Source: Symbiodinium natans (taxonomy: Eukaryota > Sar > Dinophyceae > Suessiales > Symbiodiniaceae). From it: a stretch of DNA of 64,000 nucleotides. A program made the translations under genes and the position numbers. Shown here in pieces: positions 32,122-43,259 of this stretch. Under the pieces are notes generated by a model. That model was not told where the DNA came from. It saw only the letters and a program-made list of their open reading frames with translations, and did no database searches. The first letter of the stretch is position 1. Every line of letters starts with the position of its first letter. The stretch covers positions 27,501 to 91,500 of the forward strand of contig CAJNDS010002496.1 of the NCBI GenBank assembly GCA_905221605.1, given 5' to 3'.

Positions 32122-33248
32122 CTGACTCCCCAGAAGTCTGCAGGCAAGGTGCGATCGAAACTTGGCGCACCCTTTGCCAGGGACGGGCGCAGGGCGTCAA
32201 ACTTCCTTGGTACTCCAAAATCACAGTCTGCACATGAGACCCATCATCCTATCCTGATGCTCATCAGCGACCTCACCAGCATGATCATCATCACCCAAAG
32301 CAGCGGCAGCGGCAGTGGTAGCATTCCATCAGTCATCATGGCTCAATGGTTTTAGGCATCTCCCCTCTGGCTGCCCAGCCGCGGCTCATACGCTCCAGGC
32401 CCAGGAGGTTCTGCCGAGCCCACAGAGAGCAACCTCGGTTTGCACTCAGGGCTCCGTTCAGGGAGGGCACACGGGGCTCTTAAGAAAAGCCCTCTGTCAA
32501 GAACAGGAAATCAGCAGCTGAGAGGCTCGGAAAGCTCGCTGCCAGCAGAGGTGCTGGCGTCGTCAAGGAAGTCGTCGCCCGCCCTGTGTTCCAAATTGCA
32601 TGCTTGAATTGTGATAATTGTGATGTGCTGCAGACCCACCCCCTGCGCTAGGCGTGCTGCGCTTGGCAGGCGTCTTCCTCCTTCAGCAAGGCCTGCCAAA
32701 AGCCAAGCCCCCACAAGCCCACACAAAGCAATGCTTTTCCCAGAAGGCCAGGAGCAGAGCCAGTGAGACGATCACTACCGAAAGTTCCTGAAGGTATTGG
32801 CTGTGCTCCGCTGTGCTCCCTACGCCCTTCCGCCTGCCATGCTGCCGCAACGCCTTCCAGACCCGGTGTCGCTAGGTGAGCTGCCGCCTCCTGACAGGCG
32901 GTCTGCTGAGAAAGGAACTTCAATGCTTTGCTCTATTTATTGCTCTGGGTCATTGCAGCCGTCAGTGTAACCCAAGCCTTGAGACCTTGAGCGGATGATT
33001 GCAGAGATCTGCTGGGCCTCTACCGCAAGAGCTACGTAGGAGTTGTAGCGATGGCCGGGAGACAGCAGTTCCAAATGCCAGTCTCGTGCCTGGTTGCAAG
33101 AGACAAGAGCCCAATATCGAACTGGAGCACCCGAGCTGAAGGCTCGTGTTGCGCAATCTGTCCTTTGAATTCGCTTCTGCGGCGATGTGCTTCAACCATC
33201 GCCGAGCCTGCACAAGTGTGCAGTTCCTGTTCATTGCTGCAATATCAC

Positions 33249-33303
33249 CATGCCATTCAGTATCATTCTGTGCTGTCATCCAAAACCATCCAAAACCCAC
33301 CTC
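33249..33303 (-). CDS. Candidate 55-nt micro-exon
   Basis: Eighteen codons plus one base (EVGFGWFWMTAQNDTEWH) between AATCCAG and GTGATA. The aromatic-rich but hydrophilic composition is unusual for random sequence. The parent gene is unidentified; a wider open frame covers 32962-33522. Confidence 0.35.
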
Positions 33304-33549
33304 CTGGATTTGCCTCGGCTTCAGAGACTCAGGCGGGGCGATGATTGCACCTGGTCCACAGGCGAGTCCAACCGCTGGTTGTGACCATGTTCTGCTACAG
33401 AAGGGGAGCAGCCCATGGCCAAGACCTCCTTGGAAAAAACCGTCACGGAAAGCACTAATCCATGCAAAGCCGCGCAGAGCCATGCAAAGCTTGGAAGCTC
33501 CGTGATGCACACATGCTCGCAAAGAACCCTCCGACGCCTTTGCTGACGG

Positions 33550-33774
33550 TTGATGTCGACAGGAAGCTATGAGAAGGATGCAGAAAAGGCACCTGGCACA
33601 TCAGTCCACGGGAACTCAGGAAATTTCGAAGCTGTCCAGCCTGTGCAGTTTGGCGAGCCCCCAGCCTCCTCTTCGGTGATACGTTTGGCTGGAAAGCGTG
33701 CCTCATCACATGCCGAGTTTGTGCAAAAGGTCTTGGCTGCCGCCATCTCTGCCAGCCAAAGCAATGTTATGTAA
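33550..33774 (+). CDS. Candidate plus-strand exon
   Basis: Frame with LYEKDAEKAPGTSVHG-type start region (the upstream few codons depend on the true exon edge), then SSVIRLAGKRASSHAEFVQK and a stop at 33774. It looks coding; the reverse strand is also open (33567-33764). No domain recognised. Confidence 0.3.
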   Translation: MMSTGSYEKDAEKAPGTSVHGNSGNFEAVQPVQFGEPPASSSVIRLAGKRASSHAEFVQKVLAAAISASQSNVM

Positions 33775-34454
33775 ATGCGAACAGAGATGCAGACACATGC
33801 TCATATGCAAAGTAATCAAAACACCCACGTACACATGGAGTTCCGCACCGTCTTCTCCCCGCCCTGTGGCTTGGTCTTCTGGGGTCGCCGAATAGATTGC
33901 GAAATGAACAGTGCGGCAAGGCCACGATGTTCGGCCACACTTCTTGTGATGCTAGGGAAAGATCAACCTAAACCAACATGGCAAAAAGTGTTCTAGGGCC
34001 TAGTAGGGCCAAGCATCTTGAGGTAAAGCAAAATGTGGCGGGGCTTTGTCATTCCATGGTTTGAGGTAGGATATCTTCGGGGGAAGGGTTCGCAAACCCT
34101 GGATCGTTCATCATTCATCCGTCCGTAGGTACCATACATGAACTGGCCTCGGTGGCGAAGGTGCCGCGCTGGGAGCGCCCTTTGGCTCCTCCAGAGCGTC
34201 TGAGGGCTCCGAGGGCTGTCTGAGGCCCAGGTCTCAGGCAGTGGTGCGGAAGAACGTCTTTAGAAACATGAGGGTGGCTTACAAGCTGGCTCGCAGACAA
34301 AATGCTCAATCCCATTTTTGCTGATGTCATGGCCTGAGGAAGAAGAGCATGTGCGCGGGCATGTCCTGTGACCAGAGGCACGCAGGAACCCTGACTGTGA
34401 GCCCAAAACAGATTCGGCTTGGTATCTGTCTGAATACCAACAGTAGTATGAAAA

Positions 34455-34477
34455 TGTGTGCGTGTGTGTGTGTGCGC

Positions 34478-34511
<34 letters not shown>

Positions 34512-34700
34512 GCATGTGTATATATATGTATATATATATGTGTGTGTATATATACATATGCATATGCATACATATATATATATATATGTGTGTAAATATA
34601 TACATGTATATGCATATACATATATACATATATGTACATACATACACGTATATGGATATAGATGTGTGTCTGTACACATCTATGTGTGTCAGTACACATA
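34455..34700. repeat. TA/TATG/TGTG microsatellite block
   Basis: Alternating TA, TATG and TG dinucleotide runs with a few interruptions. Long Tyr/Ile/Cys-rich frames on both strands are artefacts. Confidence 0.95.
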
Positions 34701-34734
34701 TATACACACACATAAAACTATTTTACTTCGAATA

Positions 34735-34930
34735 CTCTGGCGTTGGGCACTCCAGGTACACTCTGGGACTGGGCACTCGGGGACACTCTGGGGTTGGGCA
34801 CTCCAGGGACACTCTGGGGTCCGGGGACACCCTCACAGGGGTGGGCACTCCAGGGAGACTCTCGGTTTGGGCACTCCAGGCAGACTCTGGGACTGGGCAC
34901 TCCGGGGAGACTCTGGGGTTGCTCCAGGGG
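34735..34930. repeat. 26-bp minisatellite
   Basis: About seven to eight diverged copies of a unit like GGGCACTCCAGGGACACTCT plus GGGGTT, with one interrupted copy. No coding claim. Confidence 0.85.
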
Positions 34931-34949
34931 GGTTGAGCGAGGAGTAGAC

Positions 34950-35075
34950 CGGGCGAGGAGAAGAGTTCCAGGCGAGGAGAAGAATTCCGGGCGAGGAGAA
35001 GAGTTGAGTTTAAAATCTAACAACCCCACACCGAGGGTGGGGAAAAATGTATATATATATATATATATAAACATA
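34950..35075. repeat. 19-bp minisatellite and TA run
   Basis: Three copies of GGCGAGGAGAAGAGTTCCG-type units at 34950-35008, then a TA dinucleotide run at 35049-35069. Confidence 0.85.
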
Positions 35076-36183
35076 TGCGTAGTATTGTTCTTCCTTGTTC
35101 GGGCGGCGCCTCCACGTCGGCAAGGCAGAGGCACGGCACCAGCGCCCAGGAAGCTAAAGGGGCGAGAGGGGTGTGGCGAAACCAGGAAAAGGGAGGGGGG
35201 AGTTCGGGGCTCATGGGGGGGTTCTTGAACGGGTTTGTTTTGCTTCTTTACTGGACGTGAAGTTGCGAGAAGCAGAGGCCTAGAAGTTCTTGATCCCAAC
35301 TTCGGGAGAGAGGTCCACACAGCGCGCCCTCAAAGTCTGGAGGAAAAGAACAACAGAAACCCGCAGCTGCGAACTAATCCGAACTTCGATGCCCTCAGTT
35401 GCAGGCTCAGCCTCGCCTGGTCCTGCAAAGCCCGGCCTGAGGGTTGGAACTCTTGTCACTCTTGTCTTACAAACACCTTCTGCACTGGTATACAATGATC
35501 TCTAAAGCGCTTACAACACGCTTACAACTGCATCAACTGTGAACGATCCGCCCAAGTGACAATTCGCACCGCAAACCTCAGACCGGTTCTGTGCTGCCGT
35601 CGGGTTGTCCTTTCGTGTGAGAACGCATCCGAAAAAGCGACTTTTCTTGACAAACGAATGGGTTCTCCATAGATGGCGGCAAAGTGGGCCGGAAAACTGC
35701 TTCTCTCAAAGGTTGCCTTTTGCAAAATGTCGCTTGTGCACAAAAGTTGTTTTCGAGACAGTTTGCCGTTCGGACGTGCTTTCCCTTTGTAAAAGGCGCC
35801 TTTTTTGCGACTGAAGGTAAGAGAGCCGTGCGGCCAGATTCTCCAAAGTGTCTGAAAAGGTTCCTGGACATTTGATCAGAAGCAAGGATCTTGGGAGCAC
35901 CCACTTTGTTGACCACCGATTTCCTAGCGGACCTCCACGTCCATGTCGGGCCATCCCAAGTGCACAATCAATTGAATCCCCGAAGCTGGAACCCATGGGA
36001 TCTGCAACAGATGCGCGAGCTCTCATAGCTCCAGCCTCGCTGGCCGGCCCGTGGCGAAGTCACCACCGCAGGGCCGTGCAGCTGGGCCTCCCGGGAAGGC
36101 TGGGGTTCGGGTTGGAGATCGTGGCTTTGCCCTCAGGTTCTCGTAGCATCTTAGAAAGTCGCAAGAGCTCTATCACATCTCAC
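35076..36183. other. Stretch without a supported gene
   Basis: Both strands are open in places (for example 35578-35967 minus and 35605-35814 plus), but neither shows motifs or convincing splice pairs. Downstream exons of the 36184-36723 gene may extend here: in frame with it, 36060-36180 minus reads VIELLRLSKMLREPEGK, which looks coding. Confidence 0.4.
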
Positions 36184-36723
36184 AACGTGTCTCTGCATCG
36201 GCATTCGACCTCGATCGCTTGCAACGCATTCTCGGTCTCCAGCAGTTGACGGTCCAAATCATCCAATGCATCCACCATGGTCCATGGTGAATTCTACTTG
36301 CGGGCTTTGTGATGAGAACAGGGCTTCCGTTTCATCCAAGTTGGGCTTCGATTCGCAGCGTAGCATTTGCGCTTGTTGCGAAACACCATGGAGAATCTTC
36401 GCATCTGCCATGACTGCCATGAGCCGCTTAAGAACTTGCGGAGCATGAGCCCAGAGCGACGAGACAAACTAGTACAGACCGCCAAGACACCCAACACACA
36501 CCGATTCCAGCAACAATTACATCTACTCGTCTAGAAACAGAAGATACACGAAGAATCCATTGAGGCTGCGCGTTGCGCGCTGGATGTGCAGAAGCAGTCG
36601 GGTGCGTTCTGGGCTGCCCTTTTGCAATGCAGCAACTTGCCAAGGGATGATACCTGAATCCTGGATTCCGCGAGCCGCGCTGGCAAATAACAAGGCATTT
36701 TCCTGCTGTTGCTGTTGGACACG
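36184..36723 (-). CDS. Three-exon segment of an unknown gene
   Basis: Exon 36550-36723 (58 codons: RVQQQQQENALLFASAARGI, then GIIPWQVAALQ and a basic stretch) ends at GTGTATC. Exon 36298-36468 (57 codons: VSSLWAHAPQVLKRLMAVMA, then SKPNLDETEALFSSQSPQ) ends at GTAGAA. A short exon 36184-36236 follows (TENALQAIEVECR), ending at GTGAGA. The first two are whole codons and join in phase 0. All are AG-bounded. Mostly helical protein with a poly-Gln start; no family recognised. The first exon begins only 9 bases past the stop codon of the carbamoyltransferase terminal exon, see findings. Confidence 0.55.
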
Positions 36724-36732
36724 CTCCAAGAT

Positions 36733-39700
36733 TCAAGTCCTCGTAGTCCGAGGTGTCCTCTTGCGAAAGAGGTAATCCTCGATCAAGACGAAATCTAAAT
36801 CTGGCAGCTCATTCAGCATCTTCAGGCAGTCTCTCACGCCTCAAGCATAGTGAAAAGGCTGGCGTTGTACATTCTGTCTGTGTGCCATCCGGTTCTAAGT
36901 TGAAGGTTGCAAAGTGCCAGTTTGGCAAGAAAGACTCACACAGCTGCTTGAGTCTATCAGTCATCATGCAGAGCTGGACTCACACAGCTGCTTGCGTCGG
37001 CATTACTGAAGCGACTAGGCATTGACAGAAAAAGTGCACCCTTCCCCTCCCTCTGCCAAGCCAAAGAAACGGTTCACGATGGGCTTGCCCTTGGAATTGA
37101 AGCTCGTGTTGATGAGGGCTGCTAGGCCCGTCAGCCGGCCTACCGCCATCCTGGGATTTGGGGACGCCGAAACTTGCCCCCAACTTGCCCTATGCGCGGG
37201 GCATCGGAGGGATCCGAGAGTCTCGAGTTGTAGGCATAACTGTCGGAACTCAGCTTTGCTAGACTTTGCTCGCGACCCGATTTTGATCACGGCCCCCCTA
37301 ACAGCCACGCTCGAGTCTTCGCTAAGAAGCAGAAGGGCATGAACCCAGGGCTCATCGTGCTCGCTCACCTGAGAGAGTGGTTCTATCGTTTTTGCGAGTA
37401 CCCGGAGAAAAAAAAAAGCCGAGCACGGGAAGAGTGCATCGGAACGGCGCATGTCGCTTGCTGGACTTGCGCTTCCGTAGATTTCGGCGAGGTGCAGATT
37501 GGTGCCTCGGGAGCCACTCACTTCGGAAACTGCGTGCAATCTCTGAAGCCTCATTGGCCGAAAGCTCCCTTCAGGTCTCAACCCAAGGCCATTGAAGTTC
37601 GGGCTTCGAATGAGAGAACTCTCCCACGCGCGGTACTCTCATCTTCAAAAGGTTTTAATTCCATGTGGAAAAGTACAACCGTGCCAATAACAACGAATCA
37701 GCTCCTCCCTTTGTCTCCTTGCCACATCCCCTAAGCCTGATGTCCTCTCTGATGCCCAGCTCTTGATTATCCATTCGAAAACCCACCCTTAAGCATTGCC
37801 TTACAGTAGCAGGACTAGCTTTGTTCCGATTTGTTCCAGCCTGCACGACATGACGCTTGCAAAGTGGCAGAGCTAAGGCCCCGCCTGGCAGTGCCGTCCA
37901 GGTGTGCCAAGGCGGGGAAGCGGTTCTGGATCTCAGGCAAAACCTGCGGCGCCATCGTCCTCAACACTTGGCTCCAAAGAGCCACGGGAGAGCAACGAGG
38001 CAACATGAGGCAACGAGACTCTGGAAAGAGCTGCCTTTTGAAGCATGTCTTGGCGCCAAGACTCATGTATGGCGAACGCACCGGCCGACCAAACACCTGC
38101 TCCATGGCCTGCAGCAGGTGCTCGGACAGGAGGGGTGACACATAAATCGACTTGTGAGGGACAAAGTTTCAAAGGGGCTCTGAAGCTTGTGGGTTCAGGC
38201 GGTTCAGGGAGTTGAGGGCCTCTTCCGCCACCATGGGCGCAACCGGCCGATACCAGGCCCCTGGCAAGGCCCAAGTTTTACTGCACTGAGAGCGGCAAAA
38301 GCTTCCAAATGCATCATGCTGTGTCCAGGCCACAACTGTTACTAGCGTCTACTCCACGATTCTGGCAAAGCACAGCCCATTGAAGTTACAAAACACCTAT
38401 GTACTGGAGCTAGGGTCCATGCTAGACAGGAGGCTTGAGCCTTACTGCTATCTTAGCTGCTGCCAAAGCTCGGGCTTTGAGCCGGTTCATCCGATCACGC
38501 ATCTCCTGAAGCATGCCAAGCGAAGGACCGAAACTGCAATTTAGCTGCCTCCGCGGCTCCCTGGCGTCCTGGGAGTCTGGCACCGCCAGCAGGGACCGGT
38601 GGCCCAGCGCCCGCGGCCCAAATTCCTTGGATGGTTCCGAACTCCAGTTGTGGAAAGCTTTCCCTGCCAGTACTAAATTCCCTTGCAATAGGGGGTTGGT
38701 GGGGCATTTGCTTTTCCATTCTCCGAGTACTTTAGTCCAGAATCCTGGCGGCCGCGGACCACTGCAATGATGGGCTTGTCAGCGGTCCGATTGGGATGCC
38801 TGTCGGCGGATCAACGGTCAAAGCTTTGAACGGTCGCACTTTACCCTTCCTCCATTTTGATCTTCCAATGCAACATTGGTGACTGGAGAGTCGAGAAGAT
38901 GATATCCTAAACCCCTCCCGGTTGAAAAGAGCCGGGTTAATACCCTGTAGACTCTGCTATAGACTGCTCGTAGCTGGAAGGCATTTGCAAATCTGGGCCC
39001 CCTGGCCCATCGACAACCTGCCCTCCTACCTCCAACCGGCCCCACACAATCCCTGCTTGGACCTCTGCCACGCCGGGCCCCCTGCGAGCAGCTCCGCGAG
39101 GTACTCGACGCCACCAAGCTTCGAAAGGCGCCTCAGGGGTGGGGCAACGAGTCAAAGGCTTAGGGTTTAGGGCCTAGGGCCTGGCGTTTAGGCTTAGGGT
39201 AGGGTTTCAGGAGCGCTATTGTTTGGTGGGGAGTTCAGGGTTTGGCTTCCTGACAGGGGAGGTGGGCTCAAGGTGCATGAAGGGGCTTGTGGGGAAGCGC
39301 TCTGGCAAAAAACTGGGCCCACAATACGAGTTCAACAAGTGCTCCAATGTCTGCTCCAAGCCCAGCTAACATACCTAAAGCAATGCAGGTTCCAGCTGCG
39401 GCACGGCAATAAAGGCTTTATCTTGAGGCTTCTTGTCAGAATCACCCCAAAGGCCCTTACCCCATAATAGAACAAACACCAACCTAATGGACTCTGATGG
39501 GCCCGTTCAGACATAAACTACAGCACCGTTTTCTTCCTGCCACAGGTGTGGATCTCTTGGGAAGGTCTGGAATAATACAAACACTTAGACGGGCAGATCG
39601 CTTTGCAGGCATGCCTAAGGCAGGCCTACGGCGGCATCTGCCCCAAAGGCTAACGTTAAAAATGGAAAGAAACCCATTGAGTTGCTTTCGTTACCGCAAA

Positions 39701-42700
39701 AAGTTGCTTTTGTTATCTCACAGCTTGGCTTCAGTGGCTCTTTCAGTGGGGTGCGGAACGTTCAAGCGGTGTCGACAGCATCTCAGGATCTACACCTCAA
39801 ACTAAGCATGTAGGCTCGAGGCAGTTGAACTTTCCCGGAGTCCTGAAGGTTAGGTACAAGTTACAAGTTGAGACCGACATCCCAGCTGCGGCTGTTGCAA
39901 CGAAACTCGAAGAAGAAAGTACAATCGTCAGCCGATGGCGCACACGTCCAGTTCGCGATTTGTTCACGTCAAGGTACGTCCGTTACAGATAGGTCCGCAC
40001 CACCAGCAACTACGCAACACGAACGACACATGGGGCAAGCGGAGGACTCACGAACCAAAAACCACCGCATGACACACTTCTCGTGGAAGACGTGTCCGCA
40101 TGGCAGGCGTGCCACCACATCTTCTGCCGTGAAGTCATCCATGCAGCATGCACACGTGCTCTCGAGAACACATGGCTTGGATGTCACTGTGACTCTCCCC
40201 AGCACGATCTTGACTGGATCTATTGAAGGATCCATGGGTTTCTGAACTTCCACAAGCCGAAAGTCTGGGTCAGCTACTCCCACAGCTGCAAAAGCCACAG
40301 AACACCACACTCTCTTGTGTGCCTCAGTTGTCCCTCCCTCCTCCATCTGTGGTTGGATGCGCGCACTTCGCAAACAGCAGCAACAGCTGCACAGGCATAG
40401 TGAGAAGCACACACAGCCTGTCAGGCTCACCATGACAATACCAATCTCCGTCAAATATGGTATATCAGGCGAAGTTTGGCCGACGACCAGGAAGCATACA
40501 CAAGAACCTAACCAGCCGCAAACTAGATACAGCAGCTTTGCACACGCATCGCCATCCGACATTTACTGCACCTTGCGGTGCGGATTCGATAATCTGTGTT
40601 CTGGAAACCGCTCTGTGAATGGAGTAAATACATGCGACATGTAGCATGTTCCCTTCAGACATATTGGCCTTTATTGGCCCTGCTACTGAGCCAAGGCTTC
40701 AGGGAACGCAGCCGCAGAATCTTAGGCCCATCTTCTCAGGTTGCCGGCTGCATTCTCAGATCACTAGTCACTAGCACAGCTTGGCACAGCTTGGCACAGC
40801 TTGGCACAGCTAAAACTACGCTTCGTCGTTTCAAGTTGACAGACCCAGAGAGCGTGGCAGATTCGTTGGCCTGGCCCCGTGGCTCCGAGCTAACTCCAGC
40901 AGCAGATGGCGGTCCCAGAGCGGAAAGCCAAGATACCTTCAGAGTCTCAGAATGTCTCAGTGACAACAGCGACAACCTTGAGACTGGGAGGGCCCCGATC
41001 ACAACGACGATGACCCTACAGAACCCACAAAACCTGCTCAAAGGAACTGAACACAGTCATGCTGAAGCCCAACAAGCCTTCTTCGTCGAAGCATATCCGA
41101 TCAGATCCATCATTCGTCAAGGAGTGAAAATCCTTCTAAACCACTGCCCACCAACCCGCCACCCCCCCCCCCAACAAAAACGCCCGAAAAGCATCTGCGA
41201 AGCCCCGAAGAGCATCCCTGAGCCCCAAAGCGCTTCTGGGAGACTGCAGGTTCTGCTGTCCACTCGGTGGTGCCACGGACCAGAGACCGCCCACAGTGAG
41301 TCCTTGCAACATTCACTCAACTCAGACTTTGGGACTTTTTGGGAGTCCCGAAGACTCCACCCCTCGAATGTACACTACAACAATGTGGACATCAGCCTGG
41401 ACTACCTGGACCTTCTGCCAGCTGACCTCGTAGAGTTCTGAAGTCCACCGAACTCATGCTGCGCTTGTAGCCCTTAGATCCGAGCAGCCGCTGTCGTTGG
41501 GCGCCATTGGAACAAAGAAGTCTGGGTCGCGGCCTTTCTCACCACCTCACACAGACTCAGGGAGGGAGAGAGGGAGGGAGGGGGAGACAGCGAGACAAGA
41601 GAGACAAGAGAGACAGAGACAGAGAGACAGAGAGACAGACAAACAAGAGAGATAAGAGAGACAGAGAGAGAGAGAGTGAGCGCAGCAGCGAGGGAGAGAG
41701 AAGGAGAGCGCAGGGGAACGGGGGAGGGGGCGTGGCATTCGGTCTCTGAGGCTCCACCAGCTTACCCTAAGGGTGGAAATTCTGAGGCCCGACAGGACAT
41801 GAGGACCTTCAGGCGAAACGTCTCAAGTCGCAGCCGAGGAACCAGGTTTGGCCGATGACAGTGTGTCGTAAACGACCTGGTGCTTCCATGTTCGGCCAAA
41901 GTGGCAGTGTCTGAGTATGCAGAAGCACCGACAGGAACAATTGTGTGGAATTGCCATCTGGGCGCCTGGTTTGTGAGCACGTTGAGGGCGCAACCACCAC
42001 TAAGAACGATGCTGTCGACCTTCCCAGGCCTTGGCTTCCTTTCAAACGAAAACATGTAGGCGTGCATTCAATAGAGTTGCCAAGTGAGATTTCTTCTTGC
42101 AAGTTGTTCTGCCTCCAAGATGCCCCAAAAAACGCAGGAAGGCCTCCAGGCGGCTCAGCACGAAATGCTCGAACTCCGACTGCATCGTCGCAGCGACGGC
42201 ACGTTGCCCCTCCAGTGACTCGCAGGCAGCCCGTACCATCAAAGTGGGCAGAGCCATCGCGCCTGGGATGAAGGACCTGCATTCCTCCATAAGAAAGCGC
42301 ATAGACTCGCGCAGCTCGTCCCTCGCAGTGCCGACAGCTGAGTAGCCCATCATCTTGCCTGGCCAACTTAGCTTCTCAACTGCCTTCTCGTGATAGGCAC
42401 CTATCCGCACAAGCTTCGATCCCGACGATGCATTCAGTACGTCAGGGTCGCTGCAGTTCACGAAGTCTGACAGGGGATGGCCTGACACTTCAGGCATAAG
42501 GACGCCAGCTACGTCATATGCATTGCCGAGGGAATACCCCAGCTGCGCAATGCGCTCAAATTTTCCCATCGATGCCAAATACACGTTGAAGGACCCATCA
42601 TTGCCAGCAGAGTCATAAGATAAAATGAGGGTTGTCCGAGAAGGGGTGGAATGGAATGGAGAGGCGTAGTAGCCCAGTAGCGCATGTGATTCATGATGAT

Positions 42701-43259
42701 CGACCATGTGCCACTGCTCTACGGTGAAGATCATGCCCACAACGCCTCGCAGCCAAAGTTGGTAACACTCGAACTCCCCAGCAAAAACGATAACGCCGTC
42801 ATTGAAGTGCGCTGGAAAAGTCCCATCCTCATATTCGCAGTGTCTCTGCACGGCACGAAGCGCCTTGTGCCACTCAGTCTGATAGCGGTCAGGTGAGAGG
42901 GTGATGTTGGGACGGTAATATCTGATGTCGAATAGTCGCTCCAACTCGAGAATACACTGGATCCGGCCGTTTTGACTGACAGCGATACCTCGAATCAGCA
43001 ACATCTCTGTGGCAGGCAGCCTAGTGAGCCTAGTTAACTGATCGCCAGCATGGCAGGTAGAGGCCGGTGGCTCGTCGTGCTTTCTAAAGGGTCATGGACT
43101 GATACGAGAGATACACAGCCTCATGCTTAGGCATGCGTAAGCCTACATATCCCAAGCCTGCGTGCAAACCATGGTACCCAACACCCCTATTCCATTCCCA
43201 TGCCCGAATCCTGTCACAGATTCGAAGTGAGCTGCTCGAGTCGTGGCCCAAATAAAGGG
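36733..43259 (-). CDS. NodU/CmcH-family carbamoyltransferase, at least 12 exons
   Basis: Enzymes of this family transfer a carbamoyl group from carbamoyl phosphate via an adenylate to a hydroxyl or similar group of a small molecule. Signatures appear in the expected order: ISLYLGHDSSSS (43218-43259), the metal-site motif VDHHESHALLGYY and LILSYDSAGNDGSF (about 42100-42988), IVLSGGCALNV (about 41930-42020), AGIVWGRLE (39030-39081) spliced to EFGPRALGHRSLLAVPDS (about 38569-38625), MRDRMNRLK (38468-38505), WYRPVAPMV (about 38190-38260), GRPVRSPYMSL (about 38050-38120), ALAHLDGTA (37885-37943), a 19-nt exon (37522-37540), DEPWVHALL (about 37320-37368), LINTSFNSKGKPIVN (37071-37150) and DFVLIEDYLFRK with stop (36733-36839). 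Several junctions are phase-checked; some introns need GC or GA donors. The 5' start and one segment between 41930 and 39081 are not found. Substrate unknown; SxtI-type enzymes of saxitoxin clusters belong to this family, but nothing here shows that role. Confidence 0.85.
37522..37540 (-). CDS. 19-nt micro-exon of the carbamoyltransferase
   Basis: Bounded by CTTCAGAG and a perfect GTGAGTGG donor. It supplies the third base of the Arg codon left by the exon at 37885-37943 (which ends GCC AG at a GC donor) and then six codons (LHAVSE), filling the gap between the DGTAR motif and the DEPWVHALL exon in frame, where family members have a short conserved TVS-like segment. Confidence 0.6.
39160..39215. 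repeat. Intronic telomere-like tract
   Basis: Degenerate TTTAGGG units (TTAGGGTTTAGGG, TTTAGGCTTAGGGTAGGGTT) inside a carbamoyltransferase intron. Confidence 0.6.
39969..40562 (-). CDS. RING-H2 finger membrane protein (probable E3 ubiquitin ligase)
   Basis: An uninterrupted 197-residue frame. Two hydrophobic segments at about 10-28 and 39-64, the second ending in a Cys cluster (SCCCCL) that could be lipid-modified, followed by a cytosolic part. A complete C3H2C3 RING-H2 domain lies near the C-terminus: C137, C140, C155, H157, H160, C163, C176, C179 (CACCMDDFTAEDVV, LPCGHVFHEKCVMRWF, ACPMC). RING-H2 proteins of this layout recruit E2 enzymes to ubiquitinate membrane-associated targets. It has no introns, unlike everything around it, and lies on the same strand inside the large carbamoyltransferase intron (41.9-39.1 kb). 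Intronless form suggests a retrocopy, but no spliced-leader relic is visible upstream. First Met chosen; it gives a sensible membrane topology. Confidence 0.8.
   Translation of the reverse strand: MSDGDACAKLLYLVCGWLGSCVCFLVVGQTSPDIPYLTEIGIVMVSLTGCVCFSLCLCSCCCCLRSARIQPQMEEGGTTEAHKRVWCSVAFAAVGVADPDFRLVEVQKPMDPSIDPVKIVLGRVTVTSKPCVLESTCACCMDDFTAEDVVARLPCGHVFHEKCVMRWFLVRESSACPMCRSCCVVAGGADLSVTDVP
40773..40811. repeat. 10-bp tandem repeat
   Basis: Nearly four copies of GCACAGCTTG, within the carbamoyltransferase intron. Confidence 0.9.
41563..41705. repeat. Purine-rich GA/GACA microsatellite
   Basis: GGGA, GACA and GA runs across 140 bp on the plus strand; both strands give artefact frames (Arg/Glu or Ser/Leu). 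Confidence 0.9.

Noticed and set aside
36010-36840. First reading of this region as a frameshifted pseudogene
   Set aside because: The apparent frame breaks coincide with GT donors and AG acceptors giving whole-codon exons, and the in-frame stop is the natural end of the carbamoyltransferase.
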